Counted from the stretch's first letter, positions 8,359 through 17,103 are shown. The stretch is 64,000 nt of DNA from Aminivibrio pyruvatiphilus (GCF_004366815.1 NZ_SORI01000002.1:223018-287017); one strand, 5' to 3'. Numbers and translations: made by a program. The notes: generated by a model not told the origin, from the sequence alone.

Positions 8359-9207
8359 ATGAATCGCCGGATACAGCGGGGCGTCGTCAAAATAGGAGGG
8401 GCCAGGGGAAATGCCTTCGGCTCCCTCCTCGAAGAGATAAAGGAACGGATGGAGCGGGGCGAACAGTGGATCCTCACCCACGGGGCCAGTTCCATGATGG
8501 AGGACCTTTCCCGGGCCGCCGGAACGGAACCCGTCTACGTCACAAGCCCCGGAGGCTTCAGAAGCCGTTTCGTGAGCGAGGGGGAGCTGGCCCTCTTTGA
8601 GGCCGCCTGCTGCCGGTTTTCCGTCCGGCTCGCGGGAACCCTGGGGAAAATGGGGATTCATGCAGTTCCTCTCTACCCGCCCGCCTCGAAGGGAGCAACG
8701 GCAAAACGGAAGGACGCCCTCCGCTCGGTGGAGGACGGAAAGGTCCGCATCCTCCGGGGAAACTACAGCGGCTCCATCGTGTCCTTTGACCCAGTGGACA
8801 TCCATGCCGTATGGGAAAGGGGCGGCCTGCCCCTTCTCCCGCCCCTCGCGGCGGACGACTCGGAAAGCGGACGGATTCTCAACGTGGACGGCGACCGACT
8901 CGCCGCAGCAGCAGCCGCAGCCGTGGGAGCGGATGTCCTGGCCATCCTGAGCAACGTGCCGGGGCTGCTCCGGGATCCGGGAGACCCGGCGTCGAAAATC
9001 GACGAGGGGAGCCTGGACGGATGGGACGACCTGGAACACTTCGCCCGGGGCAACATGAAGCGGAAGCTCCTGGCCGCCAGGGAAGCCCTTGAAGGTGGCG
9101 CGGGGGCCGTGGTGATAGCCGACAGCCGTGCTCCGTCGCCGGTTGAATCGGGCCTGTCCGGAGGAGGAACCCTGCTGTGTCGGGGATCTATGGCAGCCGC
9201 GGGCTGA
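8359..9207 (+). CDS. lysZ: LysW-aminoadipate/glutamate kinase (LysZ/ArgB)
   Basis: 282-residue amino-acid kinase that phosphorylates the side-chain carboxylate of the LysW-bound substrate. Kinase features include VVKIGGARG at the N terminus, THGASS near residue 38, ILNVDGDRLAAAAAAAVGADVLAILSNVPG (positions about 8876-8967) and a C-terminal GNMKRKL. I place the start at 8359, seven bases after GGGAGG, rather than the ATG at 8353, which lies too close to it. It overlaps lysJ by 31 bp. Confidence 0.9.
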   Translation: MNRRIQRGVVKIGGARGNAFGSLLEEIKERMERGEQWILTHGASSMMEDLSRAAGTEPVYVTSPGGFRSRFVSEGELALFEAACCRFSVRLAGTLGKMGIHAVPLYPPASKGATAKRKDALRSVEDGKVRILRGNYSGSIVSFDPVDIHAVWERGGLPLLPPLAADDSESGRILNVDGDRLAAAAAAAVGADVLAILSNVPGLLRDPGDPASKIDEGSLDGWDDLEHFARGNMKRKLLAAREALEGGAGAVVIADSRAPSPVESGLSGGGTLLCRGSMAAAG

Positions 9208-10301
9208 CGGTGGTCTCCGGGGCGGGGGCAGCCGTCCGGGACGACCGGGGCAGGGAATACCTGGACTTCTACTGCGGGAGCGGCGCGGCCCTCTTCGGCC
9301 ACTGCCACCCGGTGCTCGTGGAGGCCCTGCGGAAAGCGGCGGAGTCCCCCTGGACGGTGGGGCCGGGAATGGGCTCCCCGGCCCGGGATGCCTTCCGGCA
9401 GCGCATTTCGGAGGAACTGCCCGGTCATGCCGTCTTCTTCTGCAACAGCGGCACCGAATCGGTGGAGGCGGCCCTCAAGCTGGCCCTTTCCCTCCGTCCG
9501 GACAGAAAGAAGGTGCTTGCCCTGCGGCGGGCCTTCCACGGGCGGACCCTGGGGGCCCTTTCCCTCACCTTCAACCCCCAGTACCGGAAGGACTGGACCC
9601 GTATTCTCGCCCCGGTGACCCACGTGATGCCCGGGGAGCTCCCCGGCGCGGTGGACGGGGACACAGCGGCCGTCTTCGTGGAGCCCGTCCAGGGAGAGGG
9701 CGGTGTCTATCCTCTCGCCCCCGGACTGGGCGCCCGGATAACGGAAGCCTGCCGGGAAACCGGGGCCCTCCTTGTCTGCGACGAAATCCAGAGCGGGTGG
9801 GGACGGTGCGGCAATTTCACCGCCTCTCCCGGCGCGGGTCTCGATCCCGACATTCTCTGCTTCGCCAAGGGCGTAGCAGGAGGGCTCCCGGCAGGACTGA
9901 CCCTGTGGAAACGGGAGCTGGGAGATTTCCCCCCGTCGGGCCACGGCTCCACCTACGGGGGCGGCCCCCTCGCCGCGGCGATGGCGGACGCTTCGCTGAA
10001 GCTGCTGAAGGACGAAGGGTACCCTGCGAAGGCGGAAACCCTGGGAGCCTATTTCCGGAACCTCCTTTCGGCAATCGGCTCCCCCCTCGTCGCGGAGGTC
10101 CGGGGACGGGGGCTTCTCAACGGCGTGGAGCTCCGGGGAAAGGCTGTTCCGGTGGTGAAGCGCCTGCAGGAAAAAGGGCTCCTGGCCCTTCCCGCGGGAC
10201 CGTCGGTGGTCCGGTTCCTTGCCCCCTTCACCGCGGAAAGGAACGATTTCGACCGGGCGGCGGCCCTCTTTGCCGAAACCCTGGAGGAGGGAGCGGAATG
10301 A
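9177..10301 (+). CDS. lysJ: LysW-semialdehyde aminotransferase (LysJ/ArgD)
   Basis: 374-residue class III pyridoxal-phosphate aminotransferase. CNSGTES (about 89-95) binds the cofactor phosphate, CDEIQSGWGR supplies the ring-binding Asp, and FAKGVAGGLPAG holds the Schiff-base Lys (K231). It aminates the LysW-bound semialdehyde to LysW-lysine or LysW-ornithine. Translation probably starts at GTG 9177, eight bases after GGAGGA, inside the end of lysZ. The family normally starts about 20 residues earlier, so the short N terminus is slightly unusual. Confidence 0.9.
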   Translation: MSGIYGSRGLTVVSGAGAAVRDDRGREYLDFYCGSGAALFGHCHPVLVEALRKAAESPWTVGPGMGSPARDAFRQRISEELPGHAVFFCNSGTESVEAALKLALSLRPDRKKVLALRRAFHGRTLGALSLTFNPQYRKDWTRILAPVTHVMPGELPGAVDGDTAAVFVEPVQGEGGVYPLAPGLGARITEACRETGALLVCDEIQSGWGRCGNFTASPGAGLDPDILCFAKGVAGGLPAGLTLWKRELGDFPPSGHGSTYGGGPLAAAMADASLKLLKDEGYPAKAETLGAYFRNLLSAIGSPLVAEVRGRGLLNGVELRGKAVPVVKRLQEKGLLALPAGPSVVRFLAPFTAERNDFDRAAALFAETLEEGAE

Positions 10302-11341
10302 CCGCCCCGGTGTCCGTTCTTTCCCGGCTGGTGTCCATTCCGAGCACGAGCGGCCGGGAGGAGGCTGCCTGCTCCTACCTCGCCGGAGTTCTGCCCTCCC
10401 TCGGGTGGGAGCGGGTCGAGACGGACGGCTCGGGGAGCGTGGTGGCCCGGCGGGGCAGAGGCCCGAAGGAGCTGGTGCTCCTCGGGCACATCGACACCGT
10501 GCCCGGAGGTCCGGAACACCGCCTTGAAGGGGACGTTCTCTGGGGGCGGGGAACGGTGGACGCCAAGGGTCCCCTGTGCGCCTTCGCGGCGGCGGGCGGG
10601 CGGGTTTTCCTCCCCGGGGACTGGACCGTCACCCTCGTGGCCGCCACCGGGGAGGAGGCCGACTCCCGGGGCGCCCTTCACCGGATTCCCAGGCACCGTC
10701 CAGCCGCCTGCATCATCGGGGAACCCTCCGGAACGGACGGGGTGACCATCGGCTACCGGGGCAGCCTCCGGGCGGTGCTCGCCGCCTCCGACGGAGGAGC
10801 CCACAGGAGCGGCGACGCGGGGCCCATTACAGGGGTCCTCCGGTGCGCCGCCGACATCCTGGACCTGGTGGACAGCCTGGACGACCCCGCGCTGCCGGTC
10901 ATCCGCCGCCCCTCAGGCGCCGTGGTCTCCATGGAGGGAAGGGAACAGGGGGAGCGGTCCGGAACGGCGGAGCTCGACATCCGCCTTCCCGAGGGCAGCA
11001 GCCCTGAGGAGTGGATGGAGTTGCTCCGGGGGGCCGCCGCACGGCGGGGGGTGTCCATTTCGTTCCGGGGCGTGACGCCGCCCCACGTGGAGGACAAGAA
11101 CAACCCCGTGGCCCGGGCCCTCCGCCTGGCCATCAGGAAAAACGGGAATGCGCCCCGGGTCCTGGCCAAGGGAGGCACGGCGGACTTCAACCTCGCGGCG
11201 GCGTGGAACTGCCCCATAGCAGCCTACGGGCCCGGCGACAGCAAACTGGACCATACGTCCGAAGAACGGATCTCCCTTGCCGATTTCTCTGCCTCCGTGG
11301 CGGTCCTCGACGGGGCCCTTCCCCTCATACTGGCAGGATAA
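10298..11341 (+). CDS. lysK: LysW-lysine/ornithine hydrolase (LysK)
   Basis: 347-residue M20-family metallohydrolase that releases lysine or ornithine from LysW and regenerates the carrier. Metal ligands are visible in GHIDTVPG (about 66-73), GRGTVDAKGPLCAF (Asp), ATGEEADSRG (catalytic and ligand Glu), GEPSG and a late DHTSEE His. The M20 dimerisation domain sits in the middle. The start overlaps the lysJ stop (ATGA). It is the last gene of the operon, followed by a hairpin shared with the converging gene. Confidence 0.92.
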   Translation: MTAPVSVLSRLVSIPSTSGREEAACSYLAGVLPSLGWERVETDGSGSVVARRGRGPKELVLLGHIDTVPGGPEHRLEGDVLWGRGTVDAKGPLCAFAAAGGRVFLPGDWTVTLVAATGEEADSRGALHRIPRHRPAACIIGEPSGTDGVTIGYRGSLRAVLAASDGGAHRSGDAGPITGVLRCAADILDLVDSLDDPALPVIRRPSGAVVSMEGREQGERSGTAELDIRLPEGSSPEEWMELLRGAAARRGVSISFRGVTPPHVEDKNNPVARALRLAIRKNGNAPRVLAKGGTADFNLAAAWNCPIAAYGPGDSKLDHTSEERISLADFSASVAVLDGALPLILAG

Positions 11342-11373
11342 AAAAACCGGAGGGGCTTTCGCTCCCTCCGGTT
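11340..11373 (-). terminator. Rho-independent terminator shared by converging operons
   Basis: A perfect 10-bp stem, AACCGGAGGG (11345-11354) with CCCTCCGGTT (11364-11373), and a 9-base loop. Read on the minus strand the stem is followed by a run of seven T, so it should stop the 5-oxoproline operon efficiently. On the plus strand it may also help to end lysK transcription, but the T-run there is poor. Confidence 0.8.
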
Positions 11374-11394
11374 CCGTTGTGCCGGAAATGGGGA

Positions 11395-12192
11395 TCAGAA
11401 GACGGCGTAGTCGGCGTCCTTCGGGTCGGCGATGAACATGTGCCCCGGCGCGTGGGTGATGCAGAAGGGGGGCTTCACATCCATGATGGCGGCCTGGGGC
11501 GTGCAGCCGCAGGCCCAGAAGACGGGCACCTCTCCCGGGTTGATGTCCACTGGGTCGCCCATGTCGGGCTTGTTCACGTCGGCGATGCCGATGAGAGACG
11601 GATCACCGATGTGGACGGGTGACCCGTGGACCGCCGGGAAGCGTCCCGTGCACAGGACCGCCTTGGGAACCTGGGCGGCGGGGATGGGGCGCATGCTCAC
11701 CACCATGGGGCCCTTCAGGGCTCCGGCGGGGGCGCACTGGATGTTGGTGATGTACATGGGAACGTTCCGGTTCTGCTCGATGTGGCGCACCGGAATGCCC
11801 GCCTCGAGCAGGGCCCCCTCGAAGGAGAAGGAGCACCCCAGGAGGAAGCCCACCAGGTCGTCCCTCCAGTATTTCTTCACGTCCGTGGGTTCCTCGACGC
11901 ACTCGCCGTTCACCCACACCCGGTACCGGGGAAGGTCCGTGGAGAGATCGGCCCCCGGGGCCACAATCTTCGGCTCGGGATTTCCCGGCTCGGTGACGTC
12001 CAGGATGGGACAGGGTTTCGGGTTCCTCTGGGCGAAGACGAGGAAATCGTAGGCCAGGTCTTTGGGCAGGATCACCAGGTTCCCCTGGACGTGTCCCTTG
12101 CACATGCCCGGTGTGGGGAGAGTCCACTTTCCCTCCCGGATCATCTGCCGGACTTCCCTGGGCGAAACGCCGGCGTAGTCGAAGGCCTTCAT
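11395..12192 (-). CDS. D-glutamate cyclase family protein (DUF1445, YcsI-like)
   Basis: 265 residues, full length for the family once called putative hydro-lyase and now grouped with D-glutamate cyclase. Conserved blocks include HVQGNLVILPKDLAYDFL, LVGFLLGCSFSFEGALLEAG, RNVPMYITNIQC, VVSMRPI and the Cys-containing FWACGCTPQ and THAPGHMFI. The mammalian enzyme of this family makes 5-oxo-D-proline from D-glutamate. Here the gene overlaps pxpA by 4 bp and sits in a 5-oxoprolinase operon, so a role in D-glutamate or 5-oxo-D-proline turnover is a reasonable inference. Confidence 0.87.
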   Translation of the reverse strand: MKAFDYAGVSPREVRQMIREGKWTLPTPGMCKGHVQGNLVILPKDLAYDFLVFAQRNPKPCPILDVTEPGNPEPKIVAPGADLSTDLPRYRVWVNGECVEEPTDVKKYWRDDLVGFLLGCSFSFEGALLEAGIPVRHIEQNRNVPMYITNIQCAPAGALKGPMVVSMRPIPAAQVPKAVLCTGRFPAVHGSPVHIGDPSLIGIADVNKPDMGDPVDINPGEVPVFWACGCTPQAAIMDVKPPFCITHAPGHMFIADPKDADYAVF

Positions 12193-12962
12193 CCCTTCAG
12201 CACCTCCCGTATTTTTCTCACTTCCACCCCGTTCTCCTCAAGGGCTTTCCGGATATGACGGGCCATCTCCACCGCCGCGGGGTTATCTCCGTGGAGGCAG
12301 ATGGAATGGGCCGTGAGGTGGATGTCCTTTCCTTCCGCAGAGCGGATGACCCCCTCCTTCACGAGACGCACCATGCGCCCCCCCGCTTCCTTCAGGTCGT
12401 GGACGAAGGCACCGGGTTTGCTTCTCGGGACGAGGGAGCCGTCGTCCATGTACCCCCGGTCCGCGAAGGCCTCGGCGGCATACAGGACTCCCTCTTCGGC
12501 GGCTGCCTGCTCGAAGAGGGAGTTGGCCAGGCCGAGGAGAATGAGGTCTCCCCCGGCGTCCTTCGTCGCCCGGGCAATGGCCTTCGCCAGGGCAAGGTCC
12601 TTGGCCGCCTGGTTGTACAGGGCCCCGTGGGCCTTGACGTGCTCCAGGGGCACTCCCTGGGCCGCGCAGACCGCCTGGAGGGCGCCTATCTGGTAGAGGG
12701 TATAGGCATAGGCTTCGTCGGGCGTGACGGCCATGGTGCGCCGCCCGAACCCCTGGAGATCGGGATGCCCGGGGTGGGCTCCCACGGCCACGCCGGCCGC
12801 TTTCGCGGCCTTCACCGTTTTGATCATCACTTCCGCGTCCCCCGCGTGGAAACCGCAGGCCACGTTGGCGGAACAGACGCTTTCCATGACCTCGGCGTCC
12901 ATGCCCATCTTCCACGGGCCGAAGCTCTCGCCGAGGTCGCTGTTCAGGTCAATTCTTGACAT
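12189..12962 (-). CDS. pxpA: 5-oxoprolinase subunit PxpA (LamB/YcsF family)
   Basis: 257 residues. The start MSRIDLNSDLGESFG and the blocks SANVACGFHAGD, GAHPGHPDLQGFGRR, HVKAHGALYNQ and LTAHSICLHGDNP are signature sequences of the LamB/YcsF family. PxpA, B and C together hydrolyse 5-oxoproline (pyroglutamate) to glutamate with ATP. Two ATGs are in tandem; the one at 12962 is six bases from GGAGGT and preferred over 12965. The stop of pxpC overlaps this start, so the subunits are translationally coupled. Confidence 0.93.
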   Translation of the reverse strand: MSRIDLNSDLGESFGPWKMGMDAEVMESVCSANVACGFHAGDAEVMIKTVKAAKAAGVAVGAHPGHPDLQGFGRRTMAVTPDEAYAYTLYQIGALQAVCAAQGVPLEHVKAHGALYNQAAKDLALAKAIARATKDAGGDLILLGLANSLFEQAAAEEGVLYAAEAFADRGYMDDGSLVPRSKPGAFVHDLKEAGGRMVRLVKEGVIRSAEGKDIHLTAHSICLHGDNPAAVEMARHIRKALEENGVEVRKIREVLKG

Positions 12963-14056
12963 CATTCCACCTCCTGGATCTCTTCCCACGAAATTCTGTG
13001 CTCCTCGCCGTCCACCCGGATCAGCGCTTCACCCCGGGAAGGAAGGTCCGGCTCCGCCGTCGGCAGCGGGACGGTCTCCCCGGGAGCGGACCGCCACGCG
13101 GCCCTCAGGCGGCGCATTTCGTCCCGTTTCCCCGCCTCTTCCCGGGCGAGGGCCAGAGCATCGTCGAGGGATATTTTGTGAAAGCGGACCTTCTGCCCCG
13201 GAAGGCGCTGGGACAGGGCGGCGATGTCCACCGAGCAGACCACGCCGATCTTGGTGTACCCTCCCGTGGTCTGCCTGTCCGCCAGCATGACGATGGGCTG
13301 CCCGTGGCCCGGCACCTGCACCGCACCGAGAGGAATGGCGTCGGAGATGATGTCCGCCGCCCCCGTGTGCTCGATCTCGGGGCCGTCCATGCGGTATCCC
13401 ATCCTGTCGGCACTGTTTGAGACTGCGTAATCCGACCCGTAAAAAGTCTCTTTTCCTTTCTCCGTGAAGAGGTCATCCTGGGGGCCGGGAACGACCCGAA
13501 GGGGAGCGTCGGGCAAATAGCAGGGCCGCAGCGCCTCCGGGCACACGAGCCCCTCGCACTTTCTCCACAGGGGCAGGGGTTCGCCGCAGCGGACGATATC
13601 TCCCTTTTTCAGGGCACGGCCCTGGAAGCCCCCGACCCTGGCCCTGGTATAGGTGGACCTGCTCTCCATGACGGGAGGCACGTCCACTCCTCCTGAAAGA
13701 CAAAGGTATGCGCGGCACCCGGACCGGGGCCCGGAAAAGGACAGAACGTCCCCCGCGCCCACGGCGACAGCGGTCCACATGGGGGCTGGCCGGCCGTTGA
13801 CCTGGAAGCCGAGGTCCGCCCCCGTCACGGCAGCCATTCCCTCCCCTTCCGCCACGAAGAGAGTCGGCCCGAGGAGGGTCACCTCGAGGGCCCCCTCGTT
13901 CTCTTCATTTCCCGCAAGGATGTTTCCCAACCTGAAGGACGGAAGGTCCATGGCTCCCGCCACGGGCATTCCCTTTCCCTGGTATCCCCACCTGCCGCCG
14001 TCCTGTACGGTGGTGAGCATGCCGGGAAGCCTGCATTCCAGTACCAGGGCGCTCAT
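12962..14056 (-). CDS. pxpC: 5-oxoprolinase subunit PxpC (biotin-dependent carboxyltransferase family)
   Basis: 364 residues, slightly longer than usual because of a C-terminal tail of about 30 residues containing RVDGEEHRISWEEI. Typical blocks: TTVQDGGRWGYQGKGMPVAGAMD at the N terminus, GADLGFQVNGRPAPMW, LCLSGGVDVPPVMESRSTYTRARVGGFQGR (positions about 13600-13690) and DRMGYRMDGP. The related KipA/UahA domains belong to the allophanate-hydrolase group. Start ATG 14056 follows GGAGG; its ATGA overlaps the end of pxpB. Confidence 0.93.
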   Translation of the reverse strand: MSALVLECRLPGMLTTVQDGGRWGYQGKGMPVAGAMDLPSFRLGNILAGNEENEGALEVTLLGPTLFVAEGEGMAAVTGADLGFQVNGRPAPMWTAVAVGAGDVLSFSGPRSGCRAYLCLSGGVDVPPVMESRSTYTRARVGGFQGRALKKGDIVRCGEPLPLWRKCEGLVCPEALRPCYLPDAPLRVVPGPQDDLFTEKGKETFYGSDYAVSNSADRMGYRMDGPEIEHTGAADIISDAIPLGAVQVPGHGQPIVMLADRQTTGGYTKIGVVCSVDIAALSQRLPGQKVRFHKISLDDALALAREEAGKRDEMRRLRAAWRSAPGETVPLPTAEPDLPSRGEALIRVDGEEHRISWEEIQEVE

Positions 14057-14802
14057 GACGACGCCTCCTCTTCCTCGAGGATGACGGGACGGTAGCTCCC
14101 TTTCTCTGACGCCGCCTCGATTTCGTCGAATTCCGGCTTTTCAATGGGGCGGAACCGTATCCACATGCCGGCCTCGAGGAAAATGGGCGGATCCCTGTCG
14201 GGGTCGAACAGGCGCATGGGTGTCCTGCCGATGAGCCTCCACCCTCCGGGACTCGCTATGGAATAGATGCCGGTCTGCTTTCCGCCGATGGCCACAGCCC
14301 CCGCCGGGATGACCTCCCGGGGGTTCTTCAGCCGGGGCGTTTCCAGAGCCGGATCCATGCCGCCGAGATAGGGAAAACCGGGGGTGAACCCCAGCATGAA
14401 GCAGTAGCAGTCCAGCCCCGAATGACGTTTGACGACCTCCTCCGGTGAAAACCCGGTGTGTTTGGCCACGTCGCCGAGGTCGGGCCCCCATTCTTCCCCG
14501 TAGAGGGTAGGCACCACGATGGTACGCCGCTTTTCATGGCCTGCGGCCGATTCCTCTTTCCGGCACAGTTCCCCGAGCTTTGAGTACAGCCGCTTCACAT
14601 CCGTCGTCACCGGGTCGAAGTACACCGCCAGGGAACGGTACGTGGGAACAGCGTCAAGCACTCCGGGAAAACCGAGCCTCATCACGTCGCTCCCGAGAGC
14701 GGCGGCCCGGGTGTTGATCTCCATATCGATGGAGTCGCCGAATTCCGCCACGACGCATCCGTCGCCGGCCGTCAGGATTCTCGGATATTTTCTTTCCTCC
14801 AC
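14053..14802 (-). CDS. pxpB: 5-oxoprolinase subunit PxpB (KipI family)
   Basis: 249 residues of the AHS1/KipI family: GDGCVVAEFGDSID near the N terminus, PTYRSLAVYFDP, HTGFSPEEVVKRHSG, FMLGFTPGFPYLGGMD and a terminal SPGGWRLIGRTP block, all typical. It pairs with PxpC as the AHS1/AHS2 part of 5-oxoprolinase. I prefer GTG 14802, six bases after GGAGGAGGT, over the ATG at 14832 that lacks a ribosome site. It lies 37 bp downstream of the carrier gene in the same operon. Confidence 0.92.
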   Translation of the reverse strand: MEERKYPRILTAGDGCVVAEFGDSIDMEINTRAAALGSDVMRLGFPGVLDAVPTYRSLAVYFDPVTTDVKRLYSKLGELCRKEESAAGHEKRRTIVVPTLYGEEWGPDLGDVAKHTGFSPEEVVKRHSGLDCYCFMLGFTPGFPYLGGMDPALETPRLKNPREVIPAGAVAIGGKQTGIYSIASPGGWRLIGRTPMRLFDPDRDPPIFLEAGMWIRFRPIEKPEFDEIEAASEKGSYRPVILEEEEASS

Positions 14803-14839
14803 TCGAACACCTCCTCCGGCCCCGTATATCATCCGGCCG

Positions 14840-16075
14840 CTACTGGAACAGCTTCACTATTCCCGCGAAGGAGTTGAAGCCCATCCAGGCGGTGAAGACC
14901 ACTATGACCCATCCGAGGGCAGTCATCCACATGGGGTGGACGTAGTCCTTCACCACGTCTTTCTTGTAGGCCGCAAGGAGCACGCAGCTCAGGGACAGGG
15001 GAAGGATGAGGCCGTTGAGGGATCCGGCCACGATCAGGAGCCGCACCGGACGGCCGACGATGGTCAGGATGGACGTGGAGGCGATGATGAATCCGATGAT
15101 CCAGAACCGGTAGTACTTGTCGACGAAACCGAACAGCGTACGGAGGAAGGAGACGGAGGTGTAGGAAGCGCCGACCACGGAGGTGATGGCTGCCGCCCAG
15201 AGAACCACTCCGGCGATCCTGTACCCGAGAGGCCCGGCGCCGATCTGGAATGCCGACGCCACGGGATTTGTCATGTCGATCTCCGTTCCGAGAAGAACCA
15301 CGCCGAGGAAGGCGAGGAACAGAAGGTAGCGCATGACGCCGGTGATGACGATGCCGTTGATGGACCCCTTGCTGATCTGCCCGATATGTTCCTTTCCGGT
15401 GATCCCGGCGTCAATGATCCTGTGGGCGCCGGAGAAGGAAATGTAGCCGCCCACGGTTCCGCCCACGAGGGTCAGCACCACGAGCCATTTATACTCCTTC
15501 AGGAGGCTGAAATTCGTGAAGGGCTTCACCATTTCGTTCACCGTCTCCATGACGGGAGGTTTCGTGACGAACACCACGTAGAACACCAGGGCGAGCATGA
15601 GGAATCCGAGGATCTGGGTGAACTTGTCCATGGCCTTGCCGAGGTCCTTCCAGAGGAAGATGGTGATGGCGATGGCAGCGCTGATGACGGCACCCACCAT
15701 CTGCTCCGTCCCGAAGAGCACCTGGAAGCCGAGAGCCGCGCCGCCCACGTTGCCCACGTTGAACGCCAGTCCGCCGAGGGCCACCGCGAAGGCAAGGAAG
15801 TAGCCAAGTCCCGGAAGAACCTTGTTGGCCACGTCCTGGCCCCGCATTCCGGAAACGGCGAGAATACGCCAGATGTTGAGCTGCACCACGATGTCAATGA
15901 GGACCGAGAGGAGAATGGCAAAGGCAAAAACCGCTTTCAGTTCATTAGTGAACGAAATCGTCTGGGTGAGGAACCCCGGCCCGATGGCCGAAGTGGCCAT
16001 GAGGAACGCGGCACCCATAAGCACGCTGAGAGTCTCACTTCTGCTTCTTTCCTGCGTCTTGCCCAAGTCTGTCAT
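14840..16075 (-). CDS. NRAMP-related carrier without the metal-binding motif (YcsG-like)
   Basis: 411 residues with about 11 predicted transmembrane helices in the NRAMP fold order. The first helix reads SAIGPGF (residues 30-35) where metal-transporting NRAMP proteins have the DPGN motif, and helix 6 reads SFSGAHR instead of the Met-Pro-His motif. Both metal-ligand sets are therefore missing, which argues against a manganese or iron transporter. Bacillus subtilis ycsG, a relative, also sits with pxpA, ycsI and kip genes. Uptake of 5-oxoproline or a related amide is the best guess. Confidence 0.85.
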   Translation of the reverse strand: MTDLGKTQERSRSETLSVLMGAAFLMATSAIGPGFLTQTISFTNELKAVFAFAILLSVLIDIVVQLNIWRILAVSGMRGQDVANKVLPGLGYFLAFAVALGGLAFNVGNVGGAALGFQVLFGTEQMVGAVISAAIAITIFLWKDLGKAMDKFTQILGFLMLALVFYVVFVTKPPVMETVNEMVKPFTNFSLLKEYKWLVVLTLVGGTVGGYISFSGAHRIIDAGITGKEHIGQISKGSINGIVITGVMRYLLFLAFLGVVLLGTEIDMTNPVASAFQIGAGPLGYRIAGVVLWAAAITSVVGASYTSVSFLRTLFGFVDKYYRFWIIGFIIASTSILTIVGRPVRLLIVAGSLNGLILPLSLSCVLLAAYKKDVVKDYVHPMWMTALGWVIVVFTAWMGFNSFAGIVKLFQ

Positions 16076-16125
16076 ACCGACACCTCCATAAGATATGGTA
16101 AAAATATGTTTGATGCAGCAGGCTT

Positions 16126-16131
16126 ATTATA
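16126..16131 (-). promoter_or_regulatory. Candidate -10 box of the 5-oxoproline operon
   Basis: TATAAT on the minus strand, 51 bases before the carrier start codon at 16075. I see no good -35 box at the right distance, so this is only a partial promoter. Confidence 0.4.
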
Positions 16132-16251
16132 CGTGATTTTCAAATAAGGGGAAGAAGAGTAATTTTTCACGATTTTTCCTGACCAAAAGATCACTTTTCC
16201 GGAAGAAAAGAGGGAGGGAAATGAAACCGTTACGCCGCCGTTGCATTTCTT

Positions 16252-16260
16252 TGCTACAAT
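16252..16260 (+). promoter_or_regulatory. Extended -10 promoter of the ABC importer operon
   Basis: TGCTACAAT at 16252-16260 is an extended -10 element (TGn followed by TACAAT). There is no clear -35 box, which extended -10 promoters can lack. The leader to the ATG at 16297 would be about 30 bases. Confidence 0.5.
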
Positions 16261-16296
16261 AACCCTGGAAACAGGTTCGGGAAGGGAGTCCTGACC

Positions 16297-17103
16297 ATGA
16301 TGCGCCGCGCCCTGTGGCTTTCGGGAGGCATCTGCTGGTTTGCCTACGTTCTGGCGCCTCTTGCCCTTATTCTTGTCGGATCTTTCGGCGAGAAGTGGTT
16401 CGGCACGTTGCTGCCCACCGGCTTCACCCTTAAGTGGTATGCCGATCTGTTCTCCAAAACCATGTACGTCCGGGCCATGGGGATGAGCCTCCTCGTTGCC
16501 TGCCTTACCGTTTTCACTAACGCACTCGTGGGTATATGTTCCGTCTACGCTGTGTCCGTCCTCGGTAAAAAATGGCTCCGGCGGGCCTTCGACTTCGTTA
16601 TCCTGCTCCCCATCGCCATTCCTCCCGTAGTCATGGGACTCGGCCTCGTCCAGGGCTTCAACTGGCCCTCCTTTTCCCTGGTGGGCACATGGCAGCTTCT
16701 CCTGGGCGCCCACCTCGTGTACACCCTTCCCTTCATGCTCCGCCCCCTTATGGCCAACATGGACATGCTGAACTGGAACATTCTGGAGGAAGCGGGTACG
16801 TCCCTCGGGGCAACGCCTTTCTTCCTCGCGACCCGTATCCTTGTGCCCAACCTCGTCCCCGGGCTTCTCTCGGGGGCCATCATGACCTTTGCCATGTCCC
16901 TCGGGGAATTCCAGCTTGCGGTCATGGTCACCGGCTCCGCAAGCCAGACCTACCCGGTGGTTCTCTACCAGGCATTTTACGTGAGCACCGGTTTTGCCTG
17001 CGCTGCCACCACCCTGCTGGTCTTCTTCAGCATCCTGAGCCTCGGCGCTGTTATTTTCCTCGGGAGGCTGTTCGGCACCAGGAGCGCGGGGATGGCGGTA
17101 TAA
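16297..17103 (+). CDS. ABC importer permease (PotC-like)
   Basis: 268 residues with six predicted transmembrane helices and the binding-protein-dependent permease loop LEEAGTSLGATPFFLATRILVPNL (positions about 16785-16856), which docks on the ATPase. Family resemblance is to PotC/YdcV permeases for polyamines, 2-aminoethylphosphonate or ferric iron. GGGAGT precedes ATG 16297. It heads the operon permease, TIGR00725 protein, ATPase, binding protein, second permease. Confidence 0.9.
   Translation: MMRRALWLSGGICWFAYVLAPLALILVGSFGEKWFGTLLPTGFTLKWYADLFSKTMYVRAMGMSLLVACLTVFTNALVGICSVYAVSVLGKKWLRRAFDFVILLPIAIPPVVMGLGLVQGFNWPSFSLVGTWQLLLGAHLVYTLPFMLRPLMANMDMLNWNILEEAGTSLGATPFFLATRILVPNLVPGLLSGAIMTFAMSLGEFQLAVMVTGSASQTYPVVLYQAFYVSTGFACAATTLLVFFSILSLGAVIFLGRLFGTRSAGMAV

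Noticed and set aside
14840..16075. Manganese/iron NRAMP transporter
   Set aside because: The DPGN and MPH metal-ligand motifs are both replaced, and the operon context is 5-oxoproline catabolism.
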